A stretch of DNA of 64,000 nt from Aliidiomarina halalkaliphila (lineage in GTDB: Bacteria > Pseudomonadota > Gammaproteobacteria > Enterobacterales > Alteromonadaceae): NCBI RefSeq assembly GCF_007096385.1, contig NZ_VJWL01000001.1:124001-188000 (forward strand), read 5' to 3'. The position numbers were made by a program, and so were the translations under genes. Position 1 is the first letter of the stretch, and each line of letters opens with the position of its first letter. This document shows, piece by piece, positions 9,942 to 19,275 of this stretch. The notes beneath the pieces were generated by a model. The model had not been told where the DNA came from, ran no database searches, and was given only the letters and a program-made list of their open reading frames with translations.

Positions 9942-11101
9942 TCGTCGCTAAAGCTCTTTTTAATACTGTCCATGATGCGCTTAAAGAAACCACCACGCTC
10001 AACACTGCTTAAAGTCACCAGTGGGAAGCTTGCAATGTCTTCACCGTTTAAGGTGAGATTTACGGTTCCTACGGTTTCGCCGGCGGGCAGTGGGGCATCT
10101 AAGCTTTGATCAAGAACAAAATTGGCACGAACATTTTGACGCTGTCCGCGCGGAAGTGTCACGACCACATCGTTAGCGGTACCCAACTCGATTTCGTCGG
10201 TGGATCCACCCCAAATACGCTGGCTTGCTAGTTTCTCGCCGGCTGCATAGGCTTTGACGGTTTCGTAGTAGCGGAAACCATAGTTCAGTAATTTTTTCGA
10301 TTCCGCGGCACGCACGGTTTCGCTATTAGTGCCCAGCACCACAGTAATCAGACGCGTATCACCGTCGACCGCAGTGGTGACTAAGTGATAACCAGACTCT
10401 TGGGTGTAGCCGGTTTTTAAACCATCAACATTCAAAGAACGATCCCATAACAAAGAGTTACGGTTGTATTGGCGAATACCATTATAGGTAAATTCACGTT
10501 CTGAGTAGAGCGCGTGTTGGCCGGGGACATCGCGTACCAGTGCCCGTGCTAAAATAGCCATATCCCGCGCAGTGGTGGTTTGCCCTTCACTCGTTAAACC
10601 GTGGCTATTTGAGAAGGTGGTGTTAGTCATGCCAAGCTCGCGAGCATAGGCATTCATCAGGTTTACGAAGCCATCTTCAGTGCCCGCGATATGTTCCGCC
10701 ATAGCGACACAGGCATCGTTACCCGAGGCGATGATAATGCCACGGTTTAGGTCTTCTACCTGTACTTCGCGTCCGACTTCGATAAACATGAGCGAGGAAC
10801 CAGGAAAGTTACGAGCCCATGCATTACGGCTTACGGTGACCGTGTCGTCTAGGGAGATGGTGCCGCGTTCGAGCTCGCGACCAACAATGTAGCTGGTCAT
10901 CATTTTTACCAAGCTCGCAGGACCGTGTGATTCGTCAGCGTTACTGCTAGCAATGATGTGACCTGTGTTGTAATCCATCATGACATAGGCGCGGGCGTTC
11001 ACCAAGGGTGTCGGAGGCGTTACCGCCTGAGCCGTAAACACAGTCAAGAAGAATGCCATTAGGGCAAGCATGGGAGAAAAACGAATTCGGCTGCTAATCA
11101 T
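9938..11101 (-). CDS. dacA: D-alanyl-D-alanine carboxypeptidase (PBP5/6 type)
   Basis: Periplasmic enzyme that trims the terminal D-alanine of peptidoglycan pentapeptides. The 387-residue product has a signal peptide (about 1-26), the SxxK motif ASLVKMM (Ser63, Lys66), SGN in ASGNDACVAMA, and KTG in GLKTGYTQESGYH. A beta-rich PBP5 C-terminal domain and an amphipathic membrane-anchoring tail ([18 protein letters not shown]) complete it. It heads the dacA-dat-ybeD-lipB-lipA unit and has an extended -10 promoter about 115 bases upstream. Confidence 0.96.
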   Translation of the reverse strand: MISSRIRFSPMLALMAFFLTVFTAQAVTPPTPLVNARAYVMMDYNTGHIIASSNADESHGPASLVKMMTSYIVGRELERGTISLDDTVTVSRNAWARNFPGSSLMFIEVGREVQVEDLNRGIIIASGNDACVAMAEHIAGTEDGFVNLMNAYARELGMTNTTFSNSHGLTSEGQTTTARDMAILARALVRDVPGQHALYSEREFTYNGIRQYNRNSLLWDRSLNVDGLKTGYTQESGYHLVTTAVDGDTRLITVVLGTNSETVRAAESKKLLNYGFRYYETVKAYAAGEKLASQRIWGGSTDEIELGTANDVVVTLPRGQRQNVRANFVLDQSLDAPLPAGETVGTVNLTLNGEDIASFPLVTLSSVERGGFFKRIMDSIKKSFSDE

Positions 11102-11214
11102 GGTCAGTAAGCTTCTCTTTTCAATGTTGAATGAGTAAATCGGCCCTTTTGTCGTGTCAGTGTCACGATGGACTTACGTTATGGACGAAAGCCCATAAGC
11201 AAAAAAGGGAGCCG

Positions 11215-11223
11215 ATTATAACA
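11215..11223 (-). promoter_or_regulatory. Extended -10 promoter for dacA
   Basis: On the minus strand the sequence reads TGTTATAAT, a perfect -10 hexamer with the TGn extension. No good -35 is present, as is usual for extended -10 promoters. Transcription would start near 11208 and give a leader of about 105 bases before the dacA ATG. It lies in the only sizeable gap between rlpA and dacA. Confidence 0.6.
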
Positions 11224-11260
11224 AATTTTTGCGTCTTACCGGAATGTCTTCACACGCTAT

Positions 11261-12043
11261 TTACGGCAGATTGTCGTATGGAACGCGAAATATCCCCTGA
11301 TAACCATCTTGTTGGAGCTGATTGATCCAATGAATGGTTTGACGTTCAGAAAATGGCCCGATAAACAATCGAGTCAGACCATTTTGTTCGCGGGTAGTTG
11401 CGTCGAGTTGATAATTTTCTTGCATTTGTTGGGCAAGATTTTGTAGGTTTCTTGCGTCGCGGGCTGCGGCAATTTGAATAAAGTGCGCATGAGGCTCCAT
11501 TGTCGCGTCTGTAGTGGAGTGTAATGCTTCCACCCGCACGCGAGCGGTGCCGCTGCGGTGCATATCAATGGCGTAAGCGGCGGAGAACGACAGGTCAATG
11601 ATACGATCAGAGTGAAACGGACCACGGTCATTAATCCGTACAATCACTGATTTATTGTTATCAAGATTGGTCACCCGTACCCAAGTTGGGAGGGGTAAGG
11701 TTTTATGGGCCGCTGATAAACTGTACATATCGTAATACTCGCCCATAGAGGTGAGGTGACCATGAAACTTTTGTCCATACCAGCTAGCGATGCCTACTTC
11801 GTCATAGCCGGAGGCATCCGACAGAACCTGATAATGCTGACCATTCACTTGGTAGGGGAGATTGCCTCGGCGTCCAATCGGTTCTTCTCGGGGCGTAAGT
11901 GGGTAAAGCTCCGCTGCGGTAGGTGTGCGTAGAGGGGCTTCGTCGTTGGCGATGCGGTAGCGCTCTGTACTTGGCGTTTGACTACATCCCACCAAGGTCA
12001 TCACACTCACGCTCACGAGAATAATAAGATAACGCCAAGACAT
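11261..12043 (-). CDS. rlpA: RlpA-like septal lipoprotein with SPOR domain
   Basis: Outer-membrane lipoprotein of the rare lipoprotein A family; the Pseudomonas homologue is a lytic transglycosylase acting on denuded glycan strands. The 260-residue product has the lipobox LVGC (Cys about 20) and a double-psi beta-barrel with GIASWYGQKFHGHLTSMGE and VRINDRGPF. A C-terminal SPOR domain (about 185-255) binds septal peptidoglycan. The gene lies 2 bases after mltB in the mrdA-rodA-mltB-rlpA order conserved in gammaproteobacteria. Confidence 0.94.
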   Translation of the reverse strand: MSWRYLIILVSVSVMTLVGCSQTPSTERYRIANDEAPLRTPTAAELYPLTPREEPIGRRGNLPYQVNGQHYQVLSDASGYDEVGIASWYGQKFHGHLTSMGEYYDMYSLSAAHKTLPLPTWVRVTNLDNNKSVIVRINDRGPFHSDRIIDLSFSAAYAIDMHRSGTARVRVEALHSTTDATMEPHAHFIQIAAARDARNLQNLAQQMQENYQLDATTREQNGLTRLFIGPFSERQTIHWINQLQQDGYQGIFRVPYDNLP

Positions 12044-12045
12044 GC

Positions 12046-13047
12046 TTATTGCCCAGCCATCGCACGATGTTGACGAAGCTGCTCTGACAGTTGGAATACA
12101 GCCATCGCATACAACGGACTATGATTATATCGGGTGATGGCATAGAAGTTAGGTAAGCCTACCCAATAGGAATGCCCGCCATCGGCTTCTTCAAATGCAA
12201 ATAACCGTGCTTTAGTATCCGCTGGCATGGCGGTAATAAAACGTACGCCCTGTTCATGCAGTTCGCCGACGGTATGGGTGAGTACCTGACCGCGACCACT
12301 CGTCAGCGCTGCCACATCTGTATCTCCACTGACCCAAGCCGGTATGGCAATGGGTTGTGCGTCACGCCAATGATGCCGTGCGAAGTAGTTAGCCACGCTA
12401 CCAATAGCATCAACAACGTTTCCAAGGAGGTCGCGCTGACCGTCGTCATCGAAATCAACCGCGTAATGACGATAGCTGGATGAAATAAACTGACCAAAAC
12501 CCATGGCACCGGCATAAGAACCCATTAATTCTTCTGCAGGCAATGATTCTTCGCGAGTAAGCAGCATAAACTGCGCGAGTTCGCTGCGAAAGAATGTCTG
12601 GCGAGGTGGATAATGGAAGCCTAAGGTGTATAGGGCATCAAGTACTCGGTGCTGCCCCATGATGCGGCCGTAATAGGTTTCCACGCCAAGGATAGCGACT
12701 ATGACTTCTTCCGGAACTCCATATTGCTTGCGGGCGCGAATTAGCGTGTCTTCATGGGCTTCCCAGAACGCTAAACCTTCCTGAAGGCGACGATCCGTGA
12801 GAAAAATCGTGTAATACTCATGCCAAGGGCGAGCCTCCCAGGGCCGACTAATGGCATCAATAATGGGTTGGCTTTTGGTGGCGGCCCGCAGCAACGCTTC
12901 TGTTTCTGCTGGGGGAATTTGATGGTCTTTGTGCATTTGCTGAATAAACTGGCGTTCAGCGTCGGACCATTCTGAACTCAATGCGGTCGTAGAGCCGAAA
13001 AAACCAAGTGCACAACAGGCTACGAGCAAACAACGGAGCTTCTTCAT
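12046..13047 (-). CDS. mltB: Membrane-bound lytic murein transglycosylase B
   Basis: Cleaves the glycan backbone of peptidoglycan with formation of anhydromuramyl ends. The 333-residue product has an N-terminal signal sequence (about 1-24). The catalytic glutamate is in ILGVETYYG, and the goose-lysozyme-like core includes GSYAGAMGFGQFISSSYRHY. DDDGQRDLLGN and YNHSPLYAMAVFQLSE are family-typical. The N-terminus has no clear lipobox (CCALGFFGSTTALSS), so it may be soluble and periplasmic rather than a lipoprotein as in E. coli. Confidence 0.94.
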   Translation of the reverse strand: MKKLRCLLVACCALGFFGSTTALSSEWSDAERQFIQQMHKDHQIPPAETEALLRAATKSQPIIDAISRPWEARPWHEYYTIFLTDRRLQEGLAFWEAHEDTLIRARKQYGVPEEVIVAILGVETYYGRIMGQHRVLDALYTLGFHYPPRQTFFRSELAQFMLLTREESLPAEELMGSYAGAMGFGQFISSSYRHYAVDFDDDGQRDLLGNVVDAIGSVANYFARHHWRDAQPIAIPAWVSGDTDVAALTSGRGQVLTHTVGELHEQGVRFITAMPADTKARLFAFEEADGGHSYWVGLPNFYAITRYNHSPLYAMAVFQLSEQLRQHRAMAGQ

Positions 13048-13073
13048 ATACCACCTTTGTAATTATTCTAATG

Positions 13074-14195
13074 TTATCCAGATTGGCTGATCACGAGTCG
13101 TCGATGGGTAGCGATACCCATCAAAATACCGAATCCTGCCATCATGGTCACCATGGAGGTGCCACCATAACTGATCAATGGTAAAGGAACGCCAACCACA
13201 GGTAAGAGTCCTGAAACCATGCCAATGTTCACGAGAACGTAAATAAAAAATGTCAGGGTAATACTTCCCCCCAGCAAACGTCCGAAATTACTCTGCGCTC
13301 GCATGGAAATAAGCATGCCACGGAAAATGATAAATCCGTACAAGATTAACAATGCAGCGACGCCGAAAAAACCAAACTCTTCAGCAAACACTGAAAAAAT
13401 AAAGTCGGTATGGCGTTCAGGCAAAAACTCTAGTTGCGATTGGGTTCCTTGCAGCCAGCCTTTTCCTTCGAGGCCGCCGGAACCAATGGCAATTTTCGAT
13501 TGAATTATATGGTAGCCAGAACCCAGTGGATCGGTTTCTGGATTCAGGAAAGTTAGTACCCGTTGGCGTTGATATTCTCGGAGTAAGAAGAACCAAAATA
13601 ATGGCAGGCTGGCAGCACCAAGTGCGCCGCCAACCGTAACTAGTCGCCAGCTCATTCCCGCAAGGAAGAGTACAAAAATGCCCGAACTTGCCACCAATAT
13701 GGCGGTGCCGAGATCAGGTTGTCGAGCGATTAGGAGAGTTGGGATCATAGCCAGAGTGATCCCGGCCAGTACGTGCCAAAAGCGAATAGGAATCTGTGCC
13801 CGTGAACAATACCACGCGAGGAGCATGGGGACTGCAAGCTTGAGAATCTCTGACGGCTGGATGCGCGTCACGCCAATATTAAGCCAGCGCTGCGCCCCTT
13901 TCCCCATTTCGCCAAAAAACAATACGAGAATGAGTAATATCACGCCGACGATATAAAATGGAACCGCATAGGTGCGCCAGGTTTGAGGGGAAATTTGCGC
14001 CACAACAAAAAGCACGCCAAGGGAAACTCCTAATCGAATGGCTTGTCGTTGGACCAGCCCAATATCTTGGCCGCCAGCGCTATAAATCACAAAGAGGCTG
14101 ACAATGCCAAGTGTGATGAGTCCGAGCAGTAATGGGCCATCAATATGCAGTTTTGCCAGCCACGGATTACGCTGACGTTCTTCAGTCGTTTGCAT
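13074..14195 (-). CDS. rodA: Rod-shape-determining peptidoglycan glycosyltransferase RodA
   Basis: SEDS-family polytopic protein of 373 residues that polymerises glycan strands during lateral wall growth, working with PBP2. About ten hydrophobic segments are visible. The family motifs ARQPDLGTAIL, LPERHTDFIFSVFAEEFGF and the C-terminal PVVGVPLPLISYGGTSM are present. The start overlaps the end of mrdA by 14 bases, so the synthase pair is translationally coupled. Confidence 0.96.
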   Translation of the reverse strand: MQTTEERQRNPWLAKLHIDGPLLLGLITLGIVSLFVIYSAGGQDIGLVQRQAIRLGVSLGVLFVVAQISPQTWRTYAVPFYIVGVILLILVLFFGEMGKGAQRWLNIGVTRIQPSEILKLAVPMLLAWYCSRAQIPIRFWHVLAGITLAMIPTLLIARQPDLGTAILVASSGIFVLFLAGMSWRLVTVGGALGAASLPLFWFFLLREYQRQRVLTFLNPETDPLGSGYHIIQSKIAIGSGGLEGKGWLQGTQSQLEFLPERHTDFIFSVFAEEFGFFGVAALLILYGFIIFRGMLISMRAQSNFGRLLGGSITLTFFIYVLVNIGMVSGLLPVVGVPLPLISYGGTSMVTMMAGFGILMGIATHRRLVISQSG

Positions 14196-16098
14196 TCATC
14201 CTCCGCTGCTGGATTTCAAGAAGCTTGAGCTGGCGCTGCTCCGGGTCGGCAAAATAGTAATCCATAATCGCCCGCGCAACAGGTGCCGCATTGCGACCGC
14301 CTCCACCGACGTTTTCGATAGCCAAAGCAACGACGATTTCCGGGGATTCGGCTGGCGCATATCCTACATAGGTCGCATTATCACGAAAACGTTCCTCAAC
14401 ATCTTCGATATCAGGACGCTCATTGGTTTCATCACTGAGTCGAACAACCTGAGCAGTACCGGTTTTACCGGCGGCCCGATAAGGTGCTGAACGAAATGCA
14501 GTCCACGCGGTACCCTGGCGTGATGTGATCACTTCTTCCATGCCTTTATGAATGGTCGCCCAATGTTCCGGAGCCACTTGCGATAACGGCGGTAGTGCGC
14601 GTGGTGGGACAAATTCCGGATCATGACGATCTCCGATAGCTCGCAGTAGTCGCGGTGTATGCCGTTCACCTTTGGTGGCTAAAATTGAAGTGGAATATGC
14701 GAGCTGTAGCGGGGTTACCGTCCAGAAGCTTTGACCGATTCCCACGGACAGGGTTTCGCCGGCATACCATGGTTCATTGAAGCGTGCTCGCTTCCAGCCC
14801 CGGTCTGGCATAATAGCGGCGTTTTCTTCGCGAATATCAATCCCGGTTTGTTCGCCAAACCCAAACTCCCGCATAAAGGTGGCGATTCGGTCGATGCCAA
14901 GCTGGTGGGCCACATCGTAATAAAATACATTACAGGATTCGGCGATGGCTTTGGTAATAGTTACCCATCCATGACCGTGAGGGCGCCAATCGCGGAAACG
15001 CCGCGACACACCTTCAAGGGCAAAATAGCCGGGATCCCAAATCCGCGTTTCAGCGGTAATTACTCCCTCATGCAAGGCAAGTAATCCCAAATGGGGTTTA
15101 ATTGTCGATGCAGGGGGATACCGCCCTTGTGTTGCGCGGTTAATCAGCGGGTTTGCTGGATTGTTCAGTAAGCCGCGGTAATCCACGGTAGATATTCCGC
15201 TCACAAACAAGTTCGGGTCGTAACTCGGGTTCGAATAGAGCGCTAATACGCCGCCGGTATTGGCATCGAGTACCACGATAGCGCCGCGCCGGTTTTGTAA
15301 CTGGTCACGGGCGATTTGTTGCAAGCCAATATCGAGTTCCAAATGAATATCGGTGCCGGGCTGTGGCGGCGTAAAGTCGAGGGTACGAACCACTCGACCA
15401 CGGTTATTCACTTCAACAGTTTGATAACCAACAACGCCATGCAAATCCATCTCGTATTGCCGTTCGATGCCCAGCTTGCCAATGGTACGAGTCGCAGCAT
15501 AGTTCGCGTATCGCTCTTGTTCACGCAGTCGTTGTACATCTTGTTGGTTAATCCGACCTACGTAGCCGAGCGCGTGAGTGAAGAGATCCCGGTGCGGATA
15601 GAAACGTTGCAATCGACCTTCAATGGTGACGCCTGGAAAATGGTGTTGATGGGTTGCAAATAGGGCAACTTGTTCTTCGGAGAGATCATCAGCAAAGGTA
15701 ATATTGGGAAAGCGGCGGTGCTGGCGCAAGCGCGTATTAAAATCGGTAATGATGGCATCGGGAAGATCCAACAGTTGTTGGAGCCGAGTTAAGGTTTCGG
15801 CAAGATTACGGACCTCGAGTGGTGATATTTCCAAGGAGTAGACTGGAATATTGTCCGCGAGTAGCACGCCGTTGCGGTCATAAATTAATCCACGATTGGG
15901 TGCCACTGGCAGCACGGTAATGCGATTACTGTTTGAACGTGTTTGAAATTCAGCGAAGCTGGTGACCTGGAGTGAGTATAAATTCGCCAATAATATAGCG
16001 AACACCACGAACACGATGCCGATAGACACAAATGCGCGGCGGGAAAAGAGGGCTGCTTCAGCCTGATGATTCCGTATCGGGACCCGTTTTCTATTCAT
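14182..16098 (-). CDS. mrdA: Penicillin-binding protein 2
   Basis: Class B transpeptidase of the elongasome, 638 residues, cross-linking strands made by RodA. A single N-terminal membrane anchor (about 22-45) and a PBP dimerisation domain precede the transpeptidase domain. Active-site motifs are SxxK in PPASTIKPHLG, SxN in AESCNVFYYDV and KTG in AGKTGTAQV. It follows rlmH by 2 bases, as in E. coli. Confidence 0.96.
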   Translation of the reverse strand: MNRKRVPIRNHQAEAALFSRRAFVSIGIVFVVFAILLANLYSLQVTSFAEFQTRSNSNRITVLPVAPNRGLIYDRNGVLLADNIPVYSLEISPLEVRNLAETLTRLQQLLDLPDAIITDFNTRLRQHRRFPNITFADDLSEEQVALFATHQHHFPGVTIEGRLQRFYPHRDLFTHALGYVGRINQQDVQRLREQERYANYAATRTIGKLGIERQYEMDLHGVVGYQTVEVNNRGRVVRTLDFTPPQPGTDIHLELDIGLQQIARDQLQNRRGAIVVLDANTGGVLALYSNPSYDPNLFVSGISTVDYRGLLNNPANPLINRATQGRYPPASTIKPHLGLLALHEGVITAETRIWDPGYFALEGVSRRFRDWRPHGHGWVTITKAIAESCNVFYYDVAHQLGIDRIATFMREFGFGEQTGIDIREENAAIMPDRGWKRARFNEPWYAGETLSVGIGQSFWTVTPLQLAYSTSILATKGERHTPRLLRAIGDRHDPEFVPPRALPPLSQVAPEHWATIHKGMEEVITSRQGTAWTAFRSAPYRAAGKTGTAQVVRLSDETNERPDIEDVEERFRDNATYVGYAPAESPEIVVALAIENVGGGGRNAAPVARAIMDYYFADPEQRQLKLLEIQQRRMNAND

Positions 16099-16100
16099 GA

Positions 16101-16571
16101 TTATTCGCGGTGGTACGGATGATTATTAAGTAAACTCCAGGCCCGAAAAAGGGCTTCAGCAATAATGACACGAACCATAGGGTGGGGCAATGTTAGTGGT
16201 GATAAAGACCACATCTCATTGGCACGGGCTTTGCAATCGGCAGAGAGTCCTTCAGGACCGCCAACAATAAAGGCGACGTCTTGACCGTTGAGTTGCCATT
16301 GCTGCATGCGTTTGGCAAGGGTGTGAGTATCCCAGGGCTTTCCTTTGACTTCTAAGGCGACAACATGGGTTCCCGGCTTGATTGCAGCCAACACTTTCTC
16401 GCCTTCTTGCACCATCAGGCGTTGCACATCAGCTTTCTTTGAGCGTTTGCCCGGAACAATTTCAATTAAATCGAGAGGAAGCTCCGGGGGCATGCGTTTG
16501 GCATATTCGTGGTAGCCCTCAAGAATCCATCCGGGCATTTTGTTACCGACTGCAATCAGTTGGAGACGCAT
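16101..16571 (-). CDS. rlmH: 23S rRNA (pseudouridine-1915-N3) methyltransferase
   Basis: SPOUT-fold methyltransferase acting on 70S ribosomes at helix 69 of 23S rRNA. The 156-residue product has the normal length. The SAM-binding trefoil-knot region reads FIVGGPEGLSADCKARA, and the C-terminus MVRVIIAEALFRAWSLL with NNHPYHRE is diagnostic. It lies 6 bases after rsfS and 2 bases before mrdA. Confidence 0.97.
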   Translation of the reverse strand: MRLQLIAVGNKMPGWILEGYHEYAKRMPPELPLDLIEIVPGKRSKKADVQRLMVQEGEKVLAAIKPGTHVVALEVKGKPWDTHTLAKRMQQWQLNGQDVAFIVGGPEGLSADCKARANEMWSLSPLTLPHPMVRVIIAEALFRAWSLLNNHPYHRE

Positions 16572-16577
16572 GGAGGA

Positions 16578-16898
16578 TTAATGGCCCCACAGCTTTTCAA
16601 GTTGATAAAAATCTCGCGCGGTGTCTTGCATCACATGTACCACGACAGTACCGAAATCTACGAGGACCCATTCGCCGTCGGTTTCGCCTTCTACACCTAG
16701 TGGCCGTTCGCCTGCGTGCTTGGCTTCAACGGCGACATGACCTGCGATGCTACGAACGTGGGTTTTTGAGTTTCCAGAACAGATAACCAAATAATCGGTT
16801 ACGTCAGTTTTATCTCGTACATCAATGGTTTGAACGTCACGAGCTTTAATGTCATCGATTTTTTTTAGAATAAAATCGCGTAATTCTTCAGTTTGCAA
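16578..16898 (-). CDS. rsfS: Ribosomal silencing factor RsfS
   Basis: Binds uL14 on the 50S subunit and blocks subunit joining when nutrients are short. The 106-residue product matches the family in length and carries DYLVICSGNSKTHVRSIA, GEWVLVDFGTVVVHVM and the ending DFYQLEKLWG. It lies between nadD and rlmH, the standard gammaproteobacterial order. Confidence 0.97.
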   Translation of the reverse strand: MQTEELRDFILKKIDDIKARDVQTIDVRDKTDVTDYLVICSGNSKTHVRSIAGHVAVEAKHAGERPLGVEGETDGEWVLVDFGTVVVHVMQDTARDFYQLEKLWGH

Positions 16899-16963
16899 TG
16901 CGGGGGTGCTCCAATTGATCTATTTACCTCGGGATTGTAGCACGAGTTCTGCGCGACATGTAG

Positions 16964-17623
16964 CTAGCCAACACCGTAAAGATGGTGCTTTTGAATGTAT
17001 TTCCAAACAGGTTCAGGGAGAAACTCAGGACATTCGGTAAGTTCAGAAAGGCGCGATCGTAGTTCCGTTGCTGAAATATCTACGGGCGTGGATTCGGCGA
17101 TATAAATGCCACCATGGCCTTGACTTAACTCAGTGAGAGAAATCTGGCGTTGGGCGAGTAGTTCTTTTAACTCTGGACGGGCATCATCGAGGCTATATCC
17201 CGGGCGCGGCATAACCACGAAATGAGCGTAGTCAAACAGTCGCTCCCAATGCAACCACTCCGGTAGTAACAACAGACTATCCATTCCAATGATAAACACC
17301 AAGGTTGCATCAGGGCATCGTTCGCGAAAATGTTTGAGCGTAGGTAAGGTGCGTGATGGCATCCCTTGACGTAATTCCCAATCGTTCACATACAACCGTG
17401 AATCCAAGGTTGCGGCAGCATCGAGCATTCCCAAGCGGTGGGTATTGAGCACTTCTGGCTGCTGGCGATGAGGTGGTGCACAGGTCGGTAGAAGATGAAT
17501 GCGTTCCCAGTGGCATTGATCCGCTAGATCCAGCACAGGCCGTAAATGTCCCCAATGCACAGGATCAAAAGTACCGCCAAAAACGGCGATTTGTCGGGGT
17601 GAGGCAGCGTTGTTAGCAATCAT
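16964..17623 (-). CDS. nadD: Nicotinate-nucleotide adenylyltransferase
   Basis: Converts nicotinate mononucleotide and ATP to deamido-NAD in NAD synthesis. The 219-residue product has the nucleotidyltransferase signature FGGTFDPVHWGHL (about 15-27). The ISATELRSRL motif near the C-terminus is the expected ISSTxIR-type segment. It lies between holA and rsfS, with gaps of 52 and 65 bases. Confidence 0.96.
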   Translation of the reverse strand: MIANNAASPRQIAVFGGTFDPVHWGHLRPVLDLADQCHWERIHLLPTCAPPHRQQPEVLNTHRLGMLDAAATLDSRLYVNDWELRQGMPSRTLPTLKHFRERCPDATLVFIIGMDSLLLLPEWLHWERLFDYAHFVVMPRPGYSLDDARPELKELLAQRQISLTELSQGHGGIYIAESTPVDISATELRSRLSELTECPEFLPEPVWKYIQKHHLYGVG

Positions 17624-17675
17624 GGGGTGTTAGTATCGGAAGTTTGCACAGAGAGTTCAAGGGAAAACGCTGCAC

Positions 17676-18728
17676 TCAGTTCGTGACCACGGTTTTTGCA
17701 AATGGAGCGAGTTGGGCTTCGATGGTATCAGCTCGAAACGCGAAGCCAATATGTAATGCTAGCAGGAATACCGATTCGCCTGAATCTCGCTTAATGCTGC
17801 GCTCCAAACGTTCTAAAAGATGCAGACGGCGACCGATGAGCTCCGGTGTCTGTTGCTTAGCTAAGCCAAGATATAGCTGCTGCTGGGACGACCAAATTTG
17901 CTCTTGATTCCAAATGGTCTGTAACGGTTGCTGGCGCTGCTGTGCTTGCTGAATTGCAAGCAACGCCTGATGCAATTTTTGCAATGTCCATAGAATTAAC
18001 GTCGGCTCAGTACCGGTTTCCATTAGCCGCTGCAAGCAATGCACGTATTCTTTATGATGCTGGTGAAGCACGGCATCGCGTAGGGCGAATATATCAAAAC
18101 GACTGTTATCGTGGTTTTGTAAGCGAATCTGCTCAACACCAATCTCGCCGTCTGCATGGGTTAAACTTAGTCGCATAAGGGATTGATCTAACGCGAGTAA
18201 ATTACCTTCGTACCAATCACATAATTGTTCAATCGCAGCGCCGGAGATCACTAATTGATAATGGGCTGCGCGTTCTTTGATAAAATTGGGTAACTGATTG
18301 CGATCGGGTGTGTACAACGGCACGAACATGCCGGCTTGGGATAAGGCCTGAAACCATTTTGTTTTTTGTTGATCTTTACGAAGCCGAGGACCGAACACCA
18401 AAAGAATTTGGTCGGGACTCTGTTGCGCAAGGAAGTCCTGTAGTGCCTGACCACCTTCGCGACCTGGTTTGGCATCCGGCAATTCAAGCTCAATGAGTTG
18501 CTGTGAGGTAAACAAGGACATGGTTTGCCCTGCGGTTTGTAGCGACTCCCAGGCGAAATCACGATCTTGGGTAAAGCGTTGGCGCTCTTCAAAACCTTGG
18601 GCTTTTGCGGCGCTGCGAATTCGATCAAGGGTTTGATTCAGCAGGAAAGGGTCGTCGCCGAATACGAGATACACGCCCTGAAGTTTGTCTTGAAGATGTT
18701 GGTCTAATTGATGGGCCTGTACTTGCAT
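17676..18728 (-). CDS. holA: DNA polymerase III delta subunit
   Basis: Clamp-loader subunit that opens the beta sliding clamp, 350 residues. The N-terminus contains LQGVYLVFGDDPFLLNQTL, the degenerate AAA+ segment of delta, and RFDIFALRDAVL with LILWTLQKLHQALLAI marks the later domains. It lies between lptE (7-base gap) and nadD, the conserved order leuS-lptE-holA-nadD. Confidence 0.95.
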   Translation of the reverse strand: MQVQAHQLDQHLQDKLQGVYLVFGDDPFLLNQTLDRIRSAAKAQGFEERQRFTQDRDFAWESLQTAGQTMSLFTSQQLIELELPDAKPGREGGQALQDFLAQQSPDQILLVFGPRLRKDQQKTKWFQALSQAGMFVPLYTPDRNQLPNFIKERAAHYQLVISGAAIEQLCDWYEGNLLALDQSLMRLSLTHADGEIGVEQIRLQNHDNSRFDIFALRDAVLHQHHKEYVHCLQRLMETGTEPTLILWTLQKLHQALLAIQQAQQRQQPLQTIWNQEQIWSSQQQLYLGLAKQQTPELIGRRLHLLERLERSIKRDSGESVFLLALHIGFAFRADTIEAQLAPFAKTVVTN

Positions 18729-18735
18729 GTGCCAG

Positions 18736-19275
18736 TTACTCCCAAGTGAGTCGGTTCAACAACAAGAGTAAACGATGGGCTGCATCAGTGCGCATTTCAC
18801 TGATTAGGAGCTCGAGTTCCCGGTGCTTCGCGAGGGCAAAATTTGGGTCATCCTGATAATCCCGCAAAATCTGAATTTCGTGGTGATGCTGCTCTCCAGT
18901 TTGCGTGGTAATTGTGACAGGGAGCATATAAATCAATTCATATTCAGCAACCTGCCCAGAAGACAACATGGAAAGGATACGGCGGTCGAGACGATCGCGC
19001 CCAATTTGTACATGGGTTACACCATCAGCAGCGTCGGTGAGTTGAATATTTCGTTGCTCAAATATGTCCTGAATGCGTAAAAGCACTTCGCTGCCCCGAG
19101 GACCGTCTAGCGAAAGTTCTTCAATTTGCGCGGATATTTGGTAATCCCCGCGCAACTGAAACCCGCAGGCAGTGAGCATGAGTACCATACACAAACCAAC
19201 AAACACCTGGGCGAGTGTGCGTGGTGGGCTATGGAACGCAGTGGTACTACGTTCCTTCAGAGCGCTAGGCAACAA
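18736..19275 (-). CDS. lptE: LPS-assembly lipoprotein LptE
   Basis: Outer-membrane lipoprotein that plugs and supports the LptD barrel in LPS export. The 179-residue form has the lipobox MLTAC, giving mature [12 protein letters not shown], which matches the LptE start CGFxLRG. The rest is beta-rich with polar helices. The start is uncertain. A TTG at 19275 overlaps leuS by 11 bases and supplies basic residues before the hydrophobic stretch, while in-frame GTG and ATG codons further in would leave no charged n-region. Confidence 0.9.
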   Translation of the reverse strand: MLPSALKERSTTAFHSPPRTLAQVFVGLCMVLMLTACGFQLRGDYQISAQIEELSLDGPRGSEVLLRIQDIFEQRNIQLTDAADGVTHVQIGRDRLDRRILSMLSSGQVAEYELIYMLPVTITTQTGEQHHHEIQILRDYQDDPNFALAKHRELELLISEMRTDAAHRLLLLLNRLTWE